The notes under the pieces: generated by a model
The model's database searches: none
What the model was told of the DNA's origin: nothing
What the model saw: the letters and a program-made list of their open reading frames with translations, nothing else
Assembly: GCF_026343335.1 (NCBI RefSeq)
Contig: NZ_JAPELX010000001.1
Span: 1,488,001 to 1,552,000, forward strand
DNA from: Streptomyces sp. NBC_00078
GTDB lineage: Bacteria; Actinomycetota; Actinomycetes; Streptomycetales; Streptomycetaceae
Direction of reading: 5' to 3'
Length of the DNA stretch: 64,000 nucleotides
Shown: piece after piece, positions 36,156 to 46,085 of the stretch
Layout: the number at the start of each line of letters is the position of its first letter
How positions within the stretch are numbered: position 1 is the stretch's first letter
Position numbers and translations under genes: made by a program

Positions 36156-37199
36156 TCAGGCCCCGTCCGGATCCGCCCGGTTGAGCGCCGGCTTCGGAGC
36201 CTGACCCGACGTCATCAGCACGTCCGCGGCCGACGTGTCCGTCACCAGGCTGGTGACGAGCCCGGAGCGCAGCACCGCGTCGATCGCGGAGGCCTTGCGC
36301 GCGCCGCCCGCGATCGCGACGACCTCGGGAACACGGCGGAGCTGGTCGGTCTTGACCGTGATGCACCGCTCGCCGAGGTCACGTCCGACCCGGCGGCCCT
36401 CGGTGTCGAAGAGGTGCGCGGACATCTCGGCGGCGACACCGAGCGAGGCGTAGTGCGCACGCTCCTCGTCGCTGAGCATGTCGTGCACCGTCGAGATGCC
36501 GGGCTCCCAGGAGCCGATGGAGACACAGGCGACGGTGACCTTGTCGAAGTACTCGAAGGCCCGCGCGATCCCGGTCTGGTTGCGCAGCGCCGCCGCGGTC
36601 GCCGCGTCCGGCAGCAGCATCGGCGCGTAGATCGGGTGGGCGTCGCCGCCGGACACCTGCGCGGCGCGGCGCACGGCCTCGACGGATCCGCGCTCGGCGG
36701 TCCCTGCGTCGTACACACCCGTCAGCTGCACCACCGTGCACGGCGGCAGCCGGTCGAGCGCGGCAGCCATGTGAATGGTGGAGCGGCCCCAGGCAAGGCC
36801 GAGGACATCGCCCTCGTTGACGAGCTCACCGAGCAGGTCGGCGGCCACCTCACCGAGGTTCTCGGGGTCGGGCGACTCCTCTGCGTCGGCGGGGGACTCC
36901 ACCACTACGGCGTGCCTGAGGCCGTAGCGGGCACGCAGCGCGTCCGAGCGCTCCGCGTCCAGCTCGGCCGGGACGCGGATCTCGATCCGCACGAGATCCC
37001 GTTCGAGAGCCGTCTCCAGGACCCGGGCCACCTTGAAGCGGCTGACGCCGAACTCCTCCGCGATCTGGATCTTGGACTTGCCCTCGAGGTAGAAGCGGCG
37101 GGCCATGGCCGCCGCCTGCACCAGCTCAGCGGGTCCCATCCGCACTGCTGACCGGCCCGCCGACATACCCGACACGGCGATCTCCTCACTGCTGTTCAC
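36156..37199 (-). CDS. SorC/DeoR-type sugar-binding transcriptional regulator
   Basis: This protein of up to 347 residues has an N-terminal helix-turn-helix (about 25-65, with KSKIQIAEEFGVSRFKVARVL) and a C-terminal sugar-phosphate-binding domain with LGLAWGRSTIHMAAAL and IAGGARKASAIDAVL. The family responds to phosphorylated sugars. GTG at 37199 opens the longest frame; a second GTG at 37175 has a better GAGGAG site, so either may be used. It lies beside rpe, the pentose-phosphate epimerase, which suits a regulator of sugar-phosphate metabolism. Repeated GTTCACGT boxes upstream may be its own operator. Confidence 0.9.
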   Translation of the reverse strand: MNSSEEIAVSGMSAGRSAVRMGPAELVQAAAMARRFYLEGKSKIQIAEEFGVSRFKVARVLETALERDLVRIEIRVPAELDAERSDALRARYGLRHAVVVESPADAEESPDPENLGEVAADLLGELVNEGDVLGLAWGRSTIHMAAALDRLPPCTVVQLTGVYDAGTAERGSVEAVRRAAQVSGGDAHPIYAPMLLPDAATAAALRNQTGIARAFEYFDKVTVACVSIGSWEPGISTVHDMLSDEERAHYASLGVAAEMSAHLFDTEGRRVGRDLGERCITVKTDQLRRVPEVVAIAGGARKASAIDAVLRSGLVTSLVTDTSAADVLMTSGQAPKPALNRADPDGA

Positions 37200-37260
37200 G
37201 CTCTGGATTCGCCGTTCATCCTTGCAGATCCGGCGTACTTGATCCGCCCCGATGGGCGGC

Positions 37261-37280
37261 GTTCACGTAGCTGTTCACGT
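37261..37280. promoter_or_regulatory. direct GTTCACGT repeats upstream of the SorC-type regulator
   Basis: GTTCACGT occurs at 37261-37268 and again at 37273-37280, 12 bp apart from start to start. A further GTTCACG lies at 37195-37201, over the regulator's start codon. The boxes lie in the 90-bp gap between rpe and the regulator gene and could be a regulator binding site; this is inference. Confidence 0.4.
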
Positions 37281-37289
37281 TCCTGTTGG

Positions 37290-37976
37290 TCAGTGGTCGC
37301 ATGCCCAGGACGCCTGGGCGGTCACCTTCTCCGCCTGGGTGCGCAGTGCACGTACCGCTTCGGCCGGGTCCTCGGCCCCGTACACCGCCGAACCGGCGAC
37401 GAAGACGTCGGCGCCGGCCTCCGCGCAGCGCTCGATGGTGGAAGCGGAGACTCCGCCGTCGATCTGCAGCCACAGCTCCAGGCCGTGCTTCCTGATCAAC
37501 TCGCGGGTGCGGCGAATCTTGGGGAGCATGATGTCGAGGAAGGCCTGCCCGCCGAAGCCCGGCTCCACCGTCATGATCAGCAGCATGTCGAGCTCGGGGA
37601 GCAGGTCCTCGTAGGGCTCGATGGGCGTCGCGGGCTTCAGGGCCATGGAGGCGCGAGCGCCCTTGGCCCGGATCTCCCGGGCGAGCCGCACGGGCGCGGC
37701 GGCCGCCTCGACGTGGAAGGTGACGGACGATGCCCCCGCTTCGACGTACTGCGGAGCCCAGCGATCGGGGGCCTCGATCATCAGATGGCAGTCCAGCGGG
37801 GTGTCCGTCGCACGGGCCAGGGACTCTACGACCGGCACACCGAGCGTGAGGTTCGGGACGAAATGGTTGTCCATGACGTCTACGTGGAGCCAGTCGGCTC
37901 CCTCGACCGCCTTCGCCTCGTCCGCGAGGCGGGCGAAGTCGGCGGACAGGATGCTGGGGTTGATCTGCACGGCCAT
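37290..37976 (-). CDS. rpe: ribulose-phosphate 3-epimerase
   Basis: Rpe interconverts ribulose 5-phosphate and xylulose 5-phosphate in the pentose phosphate pathway. The 228-residue TIM barrel has all family landmarks: [23 protein letters not shown], the [10 protein letters not shown] metal-site segment, [11 protein letters not shown] and [11 protein letters not shown]. Ribulose 5-phosphate is also the substrate of RibBA in the rib cluster; in Mycobacterium the genes are neighbours. Here rpe is separated from that cluster by about 18 kb. The ATG at 37976 is the natural start. Confidence 0.97.
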   Translation of the reverse strand: MAVQINPSILSADFARLADEAKAVEGADWLHVDVMDNHFVPNLTLGVPVVESLARATDTPLDCHLMIEAPDRWAPQYVEAGASSVTFHVEAAAAPVRLAREIRAKGARASMALKPATPIEPYEDLLPELDMLLIMTVEPGFGGQAFLDIMLPKIRRTRELIRKHGLELWLQIDGGVSASTIERCAEAGADVFVAGSAVYGAEDPAEAVRALRTQAEKVTAQASWACDH

Positions 37977-38110
37977 GCCCCAAGCCTGCCATGTCCGGGC
38001 ACGTTTGTTCGCGCCGGTCCAGACCTAAGCCGTTCATCGGATGTTGTGCGCGGACGGCGCGTGCCATGCTGGGCCGCCGATCGGCACCACGTACGTCCAC
38101 GGGGGTCGCC

Positions 38111-40276
38111 ATGACGGACGGCAAAGGACATGGGCGCCATGTGCGTCAGGGTCTCATCGGATTCCTGACCGGGCAGCGCAGCAAGTGGGTCATCGTGGCC
38201 CTGTGGCTGGTGGTGCTCGTGGTCGCGGCGCCGCTCGCCTCGAAGCTCACCGATGCGCAGGACAACGACGCGGCCTCCTGGCTGCCGGGCTCCGCGGAGT
38301 CCACGCAGGTCCTGAACACTTCCAACGAGTTCAGGCCGGAGCAGATCCCAGCCGTCGTCGTCTACGCGCGCGAGGGCGGACTCACCGCCCAGGACAAGGA
38401 CAAGATCGCGCAGGACGCCGACCGGATCAGGAAGCTGACCGCGCACGGCATCCGGGGCCCGGAGACGCGCGGCCCCGTCTACAACAAGCGTTCGGCACCC
38501 GAAGCGGCCCAGATCTACGTGCCGATCACGATGGACGAGAAGGGCTGGCAGGAGATCACGCCCGCCGTCGACTCCCTCCGCGACCAGACCGGCCGGAGCA
38601 CAGGCGATCTGGCCGTGCACATCACCGGGCCCGGCGGCACCTCCGCCGACTTCTCCAAGGCCTTCGAGGGCATCGACTCGACGCTGCTGCTGTCGGCGAT
38701 GGGCGTCGTCATCGTGATGCTGCTGATCACCTACCGCAGCCCGACCCTGCTGCTCGTCCCGCTGATCGGCGTGGTCGTCTCCCTGTTCACCGCACAGGCG
38801 CTGGTCTATCTGCTGGCCACACACGCGGGCCTGACGGTCAACGGCCAGAGCGCGGGCATTCTGACGGTGCTCGTCTTCGGCGCCGGGACGGACTACGCCC
38901 TGCTGCTGGTGGCACGTTACCGGGAGGAACTGCGCCGCCACGAGGACCGCCACGAGGCGATGGCCCTGGCCCTGCACCGCGCGGGCCCGGCCGTACTGGC
39001 GTCCGGCGCGACCGTCGTGATCAGCATGCTGGTGCTGCTGGCCGCCGAGATGAACTCGACGCGGGGCCTCGGCCCGGTCGCCGCCATCGGCGTGGCCGTC
39101 GCGCTCCTCGTGATGCTCTCCCTCTTCCCCGCCCTGCTGCTGATCTGCGGCCGCTGGATCTTCTGGCCGGTGATCCCGCACTTCGGCTCGGCCGACCCCA
39201 CCGAACGCGGGGTGTGGGCCCGTATGGGACACAGCATCGCCCGCCGCCCGCGCACCGTCTGGGCCGCCACGGCCCTGGCACTGGCCGTCGTCTCCCTCGG
39301 CCTCCTCCAGATCCGTGCCGAGGGCCTCGGCAACGCGGACGCCTTCACCGGTAAACCGGACTCGATCACCGGTCAGGAGATCTCGGCCCGCTACTTCCCG
39401 GCCGGCAGCGGCGACCCCTTGGTCGTCATCGCCAACCAGGCGCAGGGCACGCAGGTACGCGACGCGGTCGCCTCCACCAAGGGCGTGGTGCCGAGCAGTC
39501 TCGCCGTGCCGCCCGGCACCAAACCGACGCACGACGGCCAGATCCTGTTCGAGGCGACGATGACCGATCCGTCCGACAGCGCCGCCGCGAAAGACACGGT
39601 CGACCGGGTCCGTGACGCCGTGCACGCCGTGCCGGACGCGGACGCTCAGGTGGGCGGCGGAACCGCCGCGCTGCTCGACATGGACGCGGCGACCAAGCAC
39701 GACAACCTCGTGATCATCCCGGCGGTCCTGGCGGTCGTCCTGCTGATCCTGGGGCTCCTGCTGCGCGCCCTGGTGGCCCCACTGCTGCTGATCGGCACGG
39801 TGGTGCTGTCCTTCACGGCCGCCCTCGGCGCCAGCGCGCTCGCCTTCCGGCACATCTTCGACTACGCAGGCGAACAGACGGACTTCCCGCTGTTCGTCTT
39901 CGTGTTCCTGGTGGCCCTGGGCATCGACTACAACATCTTCCTGACCACCCGTATCCGCGAGGAGGCCGGCCACCAGGGCACCCGGACGGGCGTGGTGACG
40001 GGCCTCGCCGCGACGGGCGCTGTCATCACCTCCGCCGGCCTCGTCCTGGCCGGCACCTTCGCCGCCCTCGGCACCCTGCCGATGGTCGCCTTCGCCGAGA
40101 TCGGCTTCGCGGTCGCGCTCGGCGTCCTGCTGGACACCTTCGTCGTACGGTCGGTGCTGGTCACGTCACTGTTCCTGGACGTGGGCCCGAAGGTGTGGTG
40201 GCCGCATCGGCTGGCGCAGGAGGACGGCGGCGCCTCGGTGACCGAGGCGGAGCGGGTCAGCCAGTCCTCCGAATGA
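38111..40276 (+). CDS. MMPL-family (RND superfamily) transporter
   Basis: This 721-residue membrane protein has the two-fold MMPL layout: one helix, a large external loop (about 45-190), then five helices, repeated in the second half. The paired proton-relay motifs are FGAGTDYALLLVARYREEL and VALGIDYNIFLTTRIREE, each with the Asp-Tyr pair. Actinobacterial MMPL proteins export lipids, siderophores or antibiotics; no biosynthetic genes are adjacent to indicate a substrate. The ATG at 38111 follows CGGGGGTCGCC; upstream frame is not conserved-looking. Its last 20 bp overlap the convergent rsmB. Confidence 0.9.
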   Translation: MTDGKGHGRHVRQGLIGFLTGQRSKWVIVALWLVVLVVAAPLASKLTDAQDNDAASWLPGSAESTQVLNTSNEFRPEQIPAVVVYAREGGLTAQDKDKIAQDADRIRKLTAHGIRGPETRGPVYNKRSAPEAAQIYVPITMDEKGWQEITPAVDSLRDQTGRSTGDLAVHITGPGGTSADFSKAFEGIDSTLLLSAMGVVIVMLLITYRSPTLLLVPLIGVVVSLFTAQALVYLLATHAGLTVNGQSAGILTVLVFGAGTDYALLLVARYREELRRHEDRHEAMALALHRAGPAVLASGATVVISMLVLLAAEMNSTRGLGPVAAIGVAVALLVMLSLFPALLLICGRWIFWPVIPHFGSADPTERGVWARMGHSIARRPRTVWAATALALAVVSLGLLQIRAEGLGNADAFTGKPDSITGQEISARYFPAGSGDPLVVIANQAQGTQVRDAVASTKGVVPSSLAVPPGTKPTHDGQILFEATMTDPSDSAAAKDTVDRVRDAVHAVPDADAQVGGGTAALLDMDAATKHDNLVIIPAVLAVVLLILGLLLRALVAPLLLIGTVVLSFTAALGASALAFRHIFDYAGEQTDFPLFVFVFLVALGIDYNIFLTTRIREEAGHQGTRTGVVTGLAATGAVITSAGLVLAGTFAALGTLPMVAFAEIGFAVALGVLLDTFVVRSVLVTSLFLDVGPKVWWPHRLAQEDGGASVTEAERVSQSSE

Positions 40277-41684
40277 GGGCCAGATACATGGCGTCGGTCC
40301 CGTGCAGGTGCGGCCACAGCTGTACGTCCGGACCTGCGCCGAGGTCCGGCACGCCCGGCAGGAGCGGACGGGCGTCGACGAGTTCGGCGCCCGGGTGCTG
40401 CTTGAGCAGGTCGTCGACGACGGCCCTGGTCTCGGCCAGGTGCGGCGAGCAGGTGGCGTAGCCGACGACGCCGCCGACCCGTACGGCGTCCAGGGCGGAG
40501 CGCAGCAGGGCGCGCTGGAGCGGCCCGAACTGGTCCAGGTCCTCGGGACGGCGCCGCCAGCGCGCCTCGGGCCGCCGCCGCAGCGCGCCGAGCCCGGTGC
40601 AGGGCACGTCCATCAGCACCCGGTCGAAGGAGCCGGGCCGCCACGGCGGGCGGGTCCCGTCGGCGGTGATGACCTGGTAGGGGCCGGGGTTGCCGCGCAG
40701 CGCCTTCGCGACCAGGCCGGCCCGGTGCGGCTGCTTCTCGGAGGCGAGCAGGGTCGCCCCCCGCTCGGCGGCCAGTGCCCCGAGCAGCGCCGCCTTCCCG
40801 CCGGGCCCGGCACACCCGTCGAGCCACTTCTCGTCCGGCCCGTCCAGCGGGGCGCCGGCCAGCGCGAGCGCCACGAGCTGACTGCCCTCGTCCTGCACTC
40901 CCGCACGATTGTCCCGCACGGCCTCGATCGCACCGGGCTCACCGCCTTCGGTGAGCCGTACGGCATACGGCGACCAGTGCCCGGCGACCGCGGCCTCCTC
41001 CCGGAGCAACTCCTCGGTCGTGGCCCGCCCGGGCCGCGCGACCAGGGTCACCTCGGGCCGCTCGTTGTCCGCCGCCAGCAGCCGCTCGATGCCGGCCCGG
41101 CCGCCGCCGAGGGAGTCCCACAGCGCGGACACGACCCAGCGTGGATGCGAGTGGACGACGGCGAGGTGATCCTCGGGGTCGTCCTCGTAGGGCGGCGCGA
41201 CCTTCTCGATCCAGCCGCCGAGATCGTCCTGCGCGACCTTCCGCAGCACGGCGTTGACGAACTTGGCCCGCCCGTCACCGAGCACCACCCGGGCCAGCTC
41301 GACCGAGGCGGACACGGCCGCATGGGTCGGGATCCGCGTCCCGAGCAGCTGGTGCACCCCGAGGCTCAGCACGTCCAGTACAGGCGGGTCGACCTCGCGC
41401 AACGGCCGGTCCACACAGGCGGAGATGACGGCGTCGTAGGTCCCCTGCCACCGCAGCGTCCCGTACACCAGCTCCGTCGCGAGCGCCGCATCCCGCCCGT
41501 CGAACGTGTCGGGCCCCTCCTTCTCCCGTGCTTTGCGCAGCAACGGCGGCAGAACGAGGTTGGCGTACGCGTCCCGCTCGTCCACAGCCCTCAGCGCCTC
41601 GAAGGCGAGCATGCGGACGGGGTCCTTCTTGGGCCGCCGATAGGGCTTGGGGGACTTGCGGGGCGCAGGGGAGGTGTCACTCAC
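40257..41684 (-). CDS. rsmB: 16S rRNA cytosine-967 C5-methyltransferase family protein
   Basis: This RsmB (Sun/Fmu)-type RNA methyltransferase of 475 residues has an N-terminal NusB-like RNA-binding domain (about 25-165) and a C-terminal SAM-dependent domain. DGCAGPGGKAALL is SAM motif I. The two catalytic cysteines lie in MDVPCTGLGALRRRPE and VGYATCSPHLAET. It modifies C967 of 16S rRNA in E. coli. It is the second gene of a fmt-rsmB pair, 109 bp behind fmt, the same pairing as in other actinobacteria. The GTG at 41684 opens MSDTSPAPRK, a basic N-terminal extension. Confidence 0.93.
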   Translation of the reverse strand: MSDTSPAPRKSPKPYRRPKKDPVRMLAFEALRAVDERDAYANLVLPPLLRKAREKEGPDTFDGRDAALATELVYGTLRWQGTYDAVISACVDRPLREVDPPVLDVLSLGVHQLLGTRIPTHAAVSASVELARVVLGDGRAKFVNAVLRKVAQDDLGGWIEKVAPPYEDDPEDHLAVVHSHPRWVVSALWDSLGGGRAGIERLLAADNERPEVTLVARPGRATTEELLREEAAVAGHWSPYAVRLTEGGEPGAIEAVRDNRAGVQDEGSQLVALALAGAPLDGPDEKWLDGCAGPGGKAALLGALAAERGATLLASEKQPHRAGLVAKALRGNPGPYQVITADGTRPPWRPGSFDRVLMDVPCTGLGALRRRPEARWRRRPEDLDQFGPLQRALLRSALDAVRVGGVVGYATCSPHLAETRAVVDDLLKQHPGAELVDARPLLPGVPDLGAGPDVQLWPHLHGTDAMYLALIRRTG

Positions 41685-41733
41685 GAAAAAGGTGCTCCGG
41701 TATGTCTGGTCGGGCTACGCGCCAAGCCTACGT

Positions 41734-41790
41734 CCCGCCCACCACGCCGCCACCTCCCGCCCACCACGCCGCCACCTCCCGCCCACCACC
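41734..41790. repeat. 22-bp tandem repeat between fmt and rsmB
   Basis: The unit CCCGCCCACCACGCCGCC followed by ACCT occurs at 41734-41755 and 41756-41777, with a partial third copy to 41790. It fills much of the 109-bp gap and ends a few bases before the fmt stop codon. It is likely to vary between strains by slippage. Confidence 0.85.
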
Positions 41791-41793
41791 CTG

Positions 41794-42723
41794 CTACCCG
41801 AGGGACTCCCCGTCGGCGATCCGCACGCCCCGCGCCCAGTCCGCCGCCCGCATCGGCTTCTTGCCCTGGGCCTGAACCCACAGGAGCTCGACGGCGTACG
41901 AACCAGTGCCGACGTGCACGCTGTTCTTGCCGACGGCGAGCTGCCCGGGCGCGAGGTCGGTCCGCTCCGGCACGGGCGTGACCTGGATCAGCTTGAGCCG
42001 CTCCTCCCGGAAGGTGGTCCAGGCGCCGGGCGCCGGGGTGCAGGCGCGCACGACCCGGTCGACCCGCAGCGCCGGGGTGGCCCAGTCGACCTGGGCGTCC
42101 TCGACGGTGATCTTCGGCGCGGTGGTGATGCCCTCGGCCGGCTGCGGTACGGCCTTCAGCGTGCCGTCCTCTATGCCGTCCATGGTCGCGGCGAGCAGCC
42201 CGGCGCCGGCGAAGGCGAGCCGGGTCAGCAGGTCGCCGCTGGTGTCGGTGTGCCGGATCTCCTCGGTGACGGTGCCGTAGACCGGCCCGGAGTCGAGGCC
42301 CTCCTCGATGAGGAAGGTGGAAGCCCCCGTGATCTCGTCCCCGGCCATGATGGCGTGCTGCACGGGCGCGGCGCCGCGCCAGGCCGGCAGCAGGGAGAAG
42401 TGCAGGTTGACCCAGCCCTGGGCGGGGACGTCGAGGGCGACGCGGGGCAGCAGGGCGCCGTAGGCGACGACGGGACAGCAGTCGGGGCCGATCTCCCGCA
42501 GCCGCTCGAGGAATTCCGGGTCCCGCGGCTTGACCGGCCTCAGCACCTCGATCCCGGCCTCCTGGGCCCGCTGCGCCACGGGGGACGCCACCAGCCTGCG
42601 TCCCCGCCCGGCCGGCGCGTCGGGCCGCGTGACGACGGCGGCCACCTCGTGCCGCCCGGAGGCGATGAGAGCGTCCAGAGCGGGAACGGCGACCTCGGGG
42701 GTACCGGCGAAGACGAGCTTCAT
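41794..42723 (-). CDS. fmt: methionyl-tRNA formyltransferase
   Basis: Fmt formylates initiator Met-tRNA with 10-formyl-THF. The 309-residue protein has the Rossmann-like formyltransferase domain (about 1-190), starting [15 protein letters not shown], with the [18 protein letters not shown] motif that holds the catalytic His, and a C-terminal tRNA-binding domain (about 205-305). [11 protein letters not shown] is the insert loop. The ATG at 42723 gives this start; 14 extra codons upstream have no support. It leads into rsmB. Confidence 0.96.
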   Translation of the reverse strand: MKLVFAGTPEVAVPALDALIASGRHEVAAVVTRPDAPAGRGRRLVASPVAQRAQEAGIEVLRPVKPRDPEFLERLREIGPDCCPVVAYGALLPRVALDVPAQGWVNLHFSLLPAWRGAAPVQHAIMAGDEITGASTFLIEEGLDSGPVYGTVTEEIRHTDTSGDLLTRLAFAGAGLLAATMDGIEDGTLKAVPQPAEGITTAPKITVEDAQVDWATPALRVDRVVRACTPAPGAWTTFREERLKLIQVTPVPERTDLAPGQLAVGKNSVHVGTGSYAVELLWVQAQGKKPMRAADWARGVRIADGESLG

Positions 42724-42874
42724 GGGTGGGCGGGGCCTCTCGGACGGGGGCTGTTGCGGCGACATGCAAGTCTATGACCTCGCCCGGCAGGCTCCAGGAC
42801 CACGCCGTGAAAGCCTTACCGCCACCTGTGCCGACGGGAAGGACTCGGGCGAGGTCCGCAGCGGGAACCGGCAC

Positions 42875-42908
42875 CTGGGGGCGTATGCATATGCCCCCAC
42901 GCCCCCAG
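42875..42908. other. stem-loop upstream of fmt
   Basis: CTGGGGGCGT and ACGCCCCCAG form a perfect 10-bp stem. The inner part GGGGGCGTATGC and GCATATGCCCCC can also pair almost fully. It lies in the gap between the divergent fmt and the HTH gene and is not placed as a terminator for any gene read through it. Confidence 0.6.
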
Positions 42909-42915
42909 ACCGTGA

Positions 42916-43548
<633 letters not shown>

Positions 43549-43752
43549 GCCACCTTCCTCCCCTGCCCTCCCGGCACGCATCCGGGAGGGCAGACGCATG
43601 TGGTGGGCCATGCCTGAATGCGCGTGGGGAGGCCTGTCTGGACGCAGGCAGTGCGGCACGCGGAGCCACGCCCGAGGAACTCGGCCACCCCTCGCCGACG
43701 CCATGCGCCCTCGCGACACCGCGCGCCCTCACCCGCCGCAGGACGAGCCACC

Positions 43753-45906
43753 TCACCCGATGTCGGGCGGATCGATCCGCACCCGGACCACGGCCTCCCC
43801 GGCCCCCCGGGCCATCCGCGCCGCCTGCGCGGCCTTCAGGGCCGAGGCCAGCGCGGCCCCACTGCCCGGCGGCACCCGCACAAGGGCCCGCTGCCAGTGC
43901 TCACCGGCAGGCGGCGCCCCCACCCGCCGCGGCCGCCCGGTCACCGTGACCGGCACCGGCACGGGCCCCAGCACCTCGGCCTCCCGGGGCAGTTCGACCG
44001 TACGCAGGAATTCGGCGACCGCCTCCCCCTCCCCGGACAACGCCGCCATCCGCGACACCGGCGGAAAGCCGAGCTCGGCCCGCTCGGCGAGTTCCCGCAC
44101 GGCATGGCCGACGGGATCCCAGCGCACCAGCGCCTGCACGGGCCGCAGTGTCGGCTCGGCGACGACGACCACGGTGCCGTCGGCGCCCTGCGGCCGGACG
44201 AGCGAGGCAGCCGCCATCCATCGCCGCAGCGCGTCCTCACCGGCGCGCAGATCGGGCCGCCCGAGCATGGCCCAGCCGTCGAGCAGCAGCGCCGCCGCGT
44301 ATCCGCCCTCGGCGACGGGCTCGGCCCCCGGCGTGCTCACGATCAGTGCGGGTGCGTCCGGCACGGTGTCCAGCACATGCTCACGTCCGGAGGTCCGCAC
44401 CGGCACGGCGGGAAACGCCCGCCCCAGTTCCTCGGCCGTGCGCCGCGCCCCCACGACCTGCGCCCGCAACCGGAATCCGCCGCACTCCGGACAATGCCAG
44501 CCGCTCTCGTCCCTTCCGCACCATCCGCACCGCAGCGCGGCGCCCGCCTCCTGTCCCTCCATCGGCCCGGAGCAGTGCCGGCAGCGCGCGGGCGCCCGGC
44601 AGCCGGCACACGCCATCCGAGGGACGTACCCGCGCCGAGGCACCTGCACGAGCACCGGCCCGTGCCGCAACCCGTCTCTGACCGCCTGCCAGGCGAGCGT
44701 GGGCAGCCGGGCCGCCCGGGCGGCCTCGTCCCGCGCGAGATCCTGGTCCCCGACGGTCCGTACGAGCGGAGCGGCCGCCCGCACCTGTTCCCGTACGGCG
44801 ACGAGCGGCAGGGCCCAGCCGCTCTCGACCAACTGTGCGGCCTCCACGGTGCAGCTCCAGCTGCCCAGCAGGAACCCGCACTTGTCCAGCGCGGCCCGCA
44901 GCAGCAGGACTTCCCGTGCGTGCGGCTGGGGCGCGTGCTGCTCGCTGTGGCTGTCGTCCCCGTCGTCCCAGATGGCGACAAGACCGAGGTCCCGGACCGG
45001 TGCGAACATGGCGGCGCGGGTGCCGATGACGGCCCGCACCGCTCCCCGCCGCACCGCGAGCCACTCCCGGTAGCGCTTCTCGGGTCCGGCGTCGGCGGTG
45101 AGCACCGCGTGCCGACCCTCCCCCAGCAGCGCGGTCAGCGCGGCGTCGGCCCGCGCGACCGCCCGCCCGTCCGGCAGCACCACCAGGGCGCCCCGCCCGG
45201 AGGCCAGGGCCGCCGCCACGGCACGCGCCAGCTCATCGCTCCACTCGGGTCCGGGCAGCGCGTTCCAGACCGCGCGCGGCGCACCCCCCGACGCCAGCGA
45301 CTCCAGAAACGCCGCCCCCCGCTCGTACCGCGCCCAGGACTCCGCCTCCGGGATTCCCGGGGCCGGCATTGGCTCGGGGGAGGGCCGCTGCTCGGCCCGC
45401 GCGCTGCGCGGCGGCACGGCCAGCTGAAGGACATCGGCAAGGCTCCCCGCGTACCGATCGGCAACGGCACGGGCCAGCCCGAGCAACTCCTCGCTCAGCA
45501 CCCGCTCGGGAGAGACGACCTGCGCCAGCGCGGCCAGCGGCCCGGAGTAGTCGGACTCCGCGAGCCGCTCGACGAGAAACCCGTCGATCAGCCCTCCGCC
45601 CTCACGCCGCCCGTCCCGCACCCGATGCCGCCCGGCTCCGAAGCGCACGCGCACGCGCACCCCGGGCTGCGCGTCCGCGTCCAGTTCCTCGGGCACGGCG
45701 TAGTCGAAGTACCGGTCAAGATGCAGCACACCCTTGTCGACCAGGACCCGCGCGACGGGCAACTCCTTGGCCAGCGCGGCACCCCGCCACGTCCGCGGCT
45801 TGGCCCTGGGCACCTCGGCGTTGCGCACGGTTTCCCGGATCAGCGCAAGCTGCTCGGGCGGCGCCCCCTCGACGCCGCCGTCCACCGCCCCGTCCTCGCT
45901 GCTCAC
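43753..45906 (-). CDS. priA: primosomal protein N' PriA, helicase motifs degenerate
   Basis: PriA acts in replication restart at collapsed forks. This 717-residue protein has the N-terminal 3'-fork-binding region (KELPVARVLVDKGVLHLDRYFDYAVPEEL) and the zinc site: Cys at about 433, 436, 442, 445, 460, 463, 472 and 475. The helicase core is degenerate: where Walker A (GVTGSGKT) is expected, near 215-222, the sequence is NALPGPEW. The DEEH box position (about 313-320) reads WDDGDDSH. Actinobacterial PriA is known for this loss and probably does not unwind DNA. GTG at 45906 is preferred to the TTG 30 bp upstream. Confidence 0.94.
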   Translation of the reverse strand: MSSEDGAVDGGVEGAPPEQLALIRETVRNAEVPRAKPRTWRGAALAKELPVARVLVDKGVLHLDRYFDYAVPEELDADAQPGVRVRVRFGAGRHRVRDGRREGGGLIDGFLVERLAESDYSGPLAALAQVVSPERVLSEELLGLARAVADRYAGSLADVLQLAVPPRSARAEQRPSPEPMPAPGIPEAESWARYERGAAFLESLASGGAPRAVWNALPGPEWSDELARAVAAALASGRGALVVLPDGRAVARADAALTALLGEGRHAVLTADAGPEKRYREWLAVRRGAVRAVIGTRAAMFAPVRDLGLVAIWDDGDDSHSEQHAPQPHAREVLLLRAALDKCGFLLGSWSCTVEAAQLVESGWALPLVAVREQVRAAAPLVRTVGDQDLARDEAARAARLPTLAWQAVRDGLRHGPVLVQVPRRGYVPRMACAGCRAPARCRHCSGPMEGQEAGAALRCGWCGRDESGWHCPECGGFRLRAQVVGARRTAEELGRAFPAVPVRTSGREHVLDTVPDAPALIVSTPGAEPVAEGGYAAALLLDGWAMLGRPDLRAGEDALRRWMAAASLVRPQGADGTVVVVAEPTLRPVQALVRWDPVGHAVRELAERAELGFPPVSRMAALSGEGEAVAEFLRTVELPREAEVLGPVPVPVTVTGRPRRVGAPPAGEHWQRALVRVPPGSGAALASALKAAQAARMARGAGEAVVRVRIDPPDIG

Positions 45907-46031
45907 ACCTGCATTCTTACCAAACGGCACTGACAACCGACGGCGGCCCCAGATCCGTCCGAACGCGCACGAGACCCACGCATCACGATCTGGACGTCAC
46001 GATCTGCGCGTCACACGCGCCGCAGACACGC

Positions 46032-46064
46032 CGAGGCCCGGCCCCCCAAGGGAGCCGGGCCTCG
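46032..46064 (-). terminator. hairpin terminator after metK
   Basis: CGAGGCCCGGC and GCCGGGCCTCG form a perfect 11-bp stem around an 11-base loop. It begins 21 bp beyond the metK stop codon and separates metK from priA. Confidence 0.88.
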
Positions 46065-46085
46065 CCAAGCGTCGTGTCGCGGAAC

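Noticed and set aside
41734..41790. Possible CRISPR array
   Set aside because: The units are directly adjacent 22-mers without spacers, and no cas genes are present. It is a simple tandem repeat.
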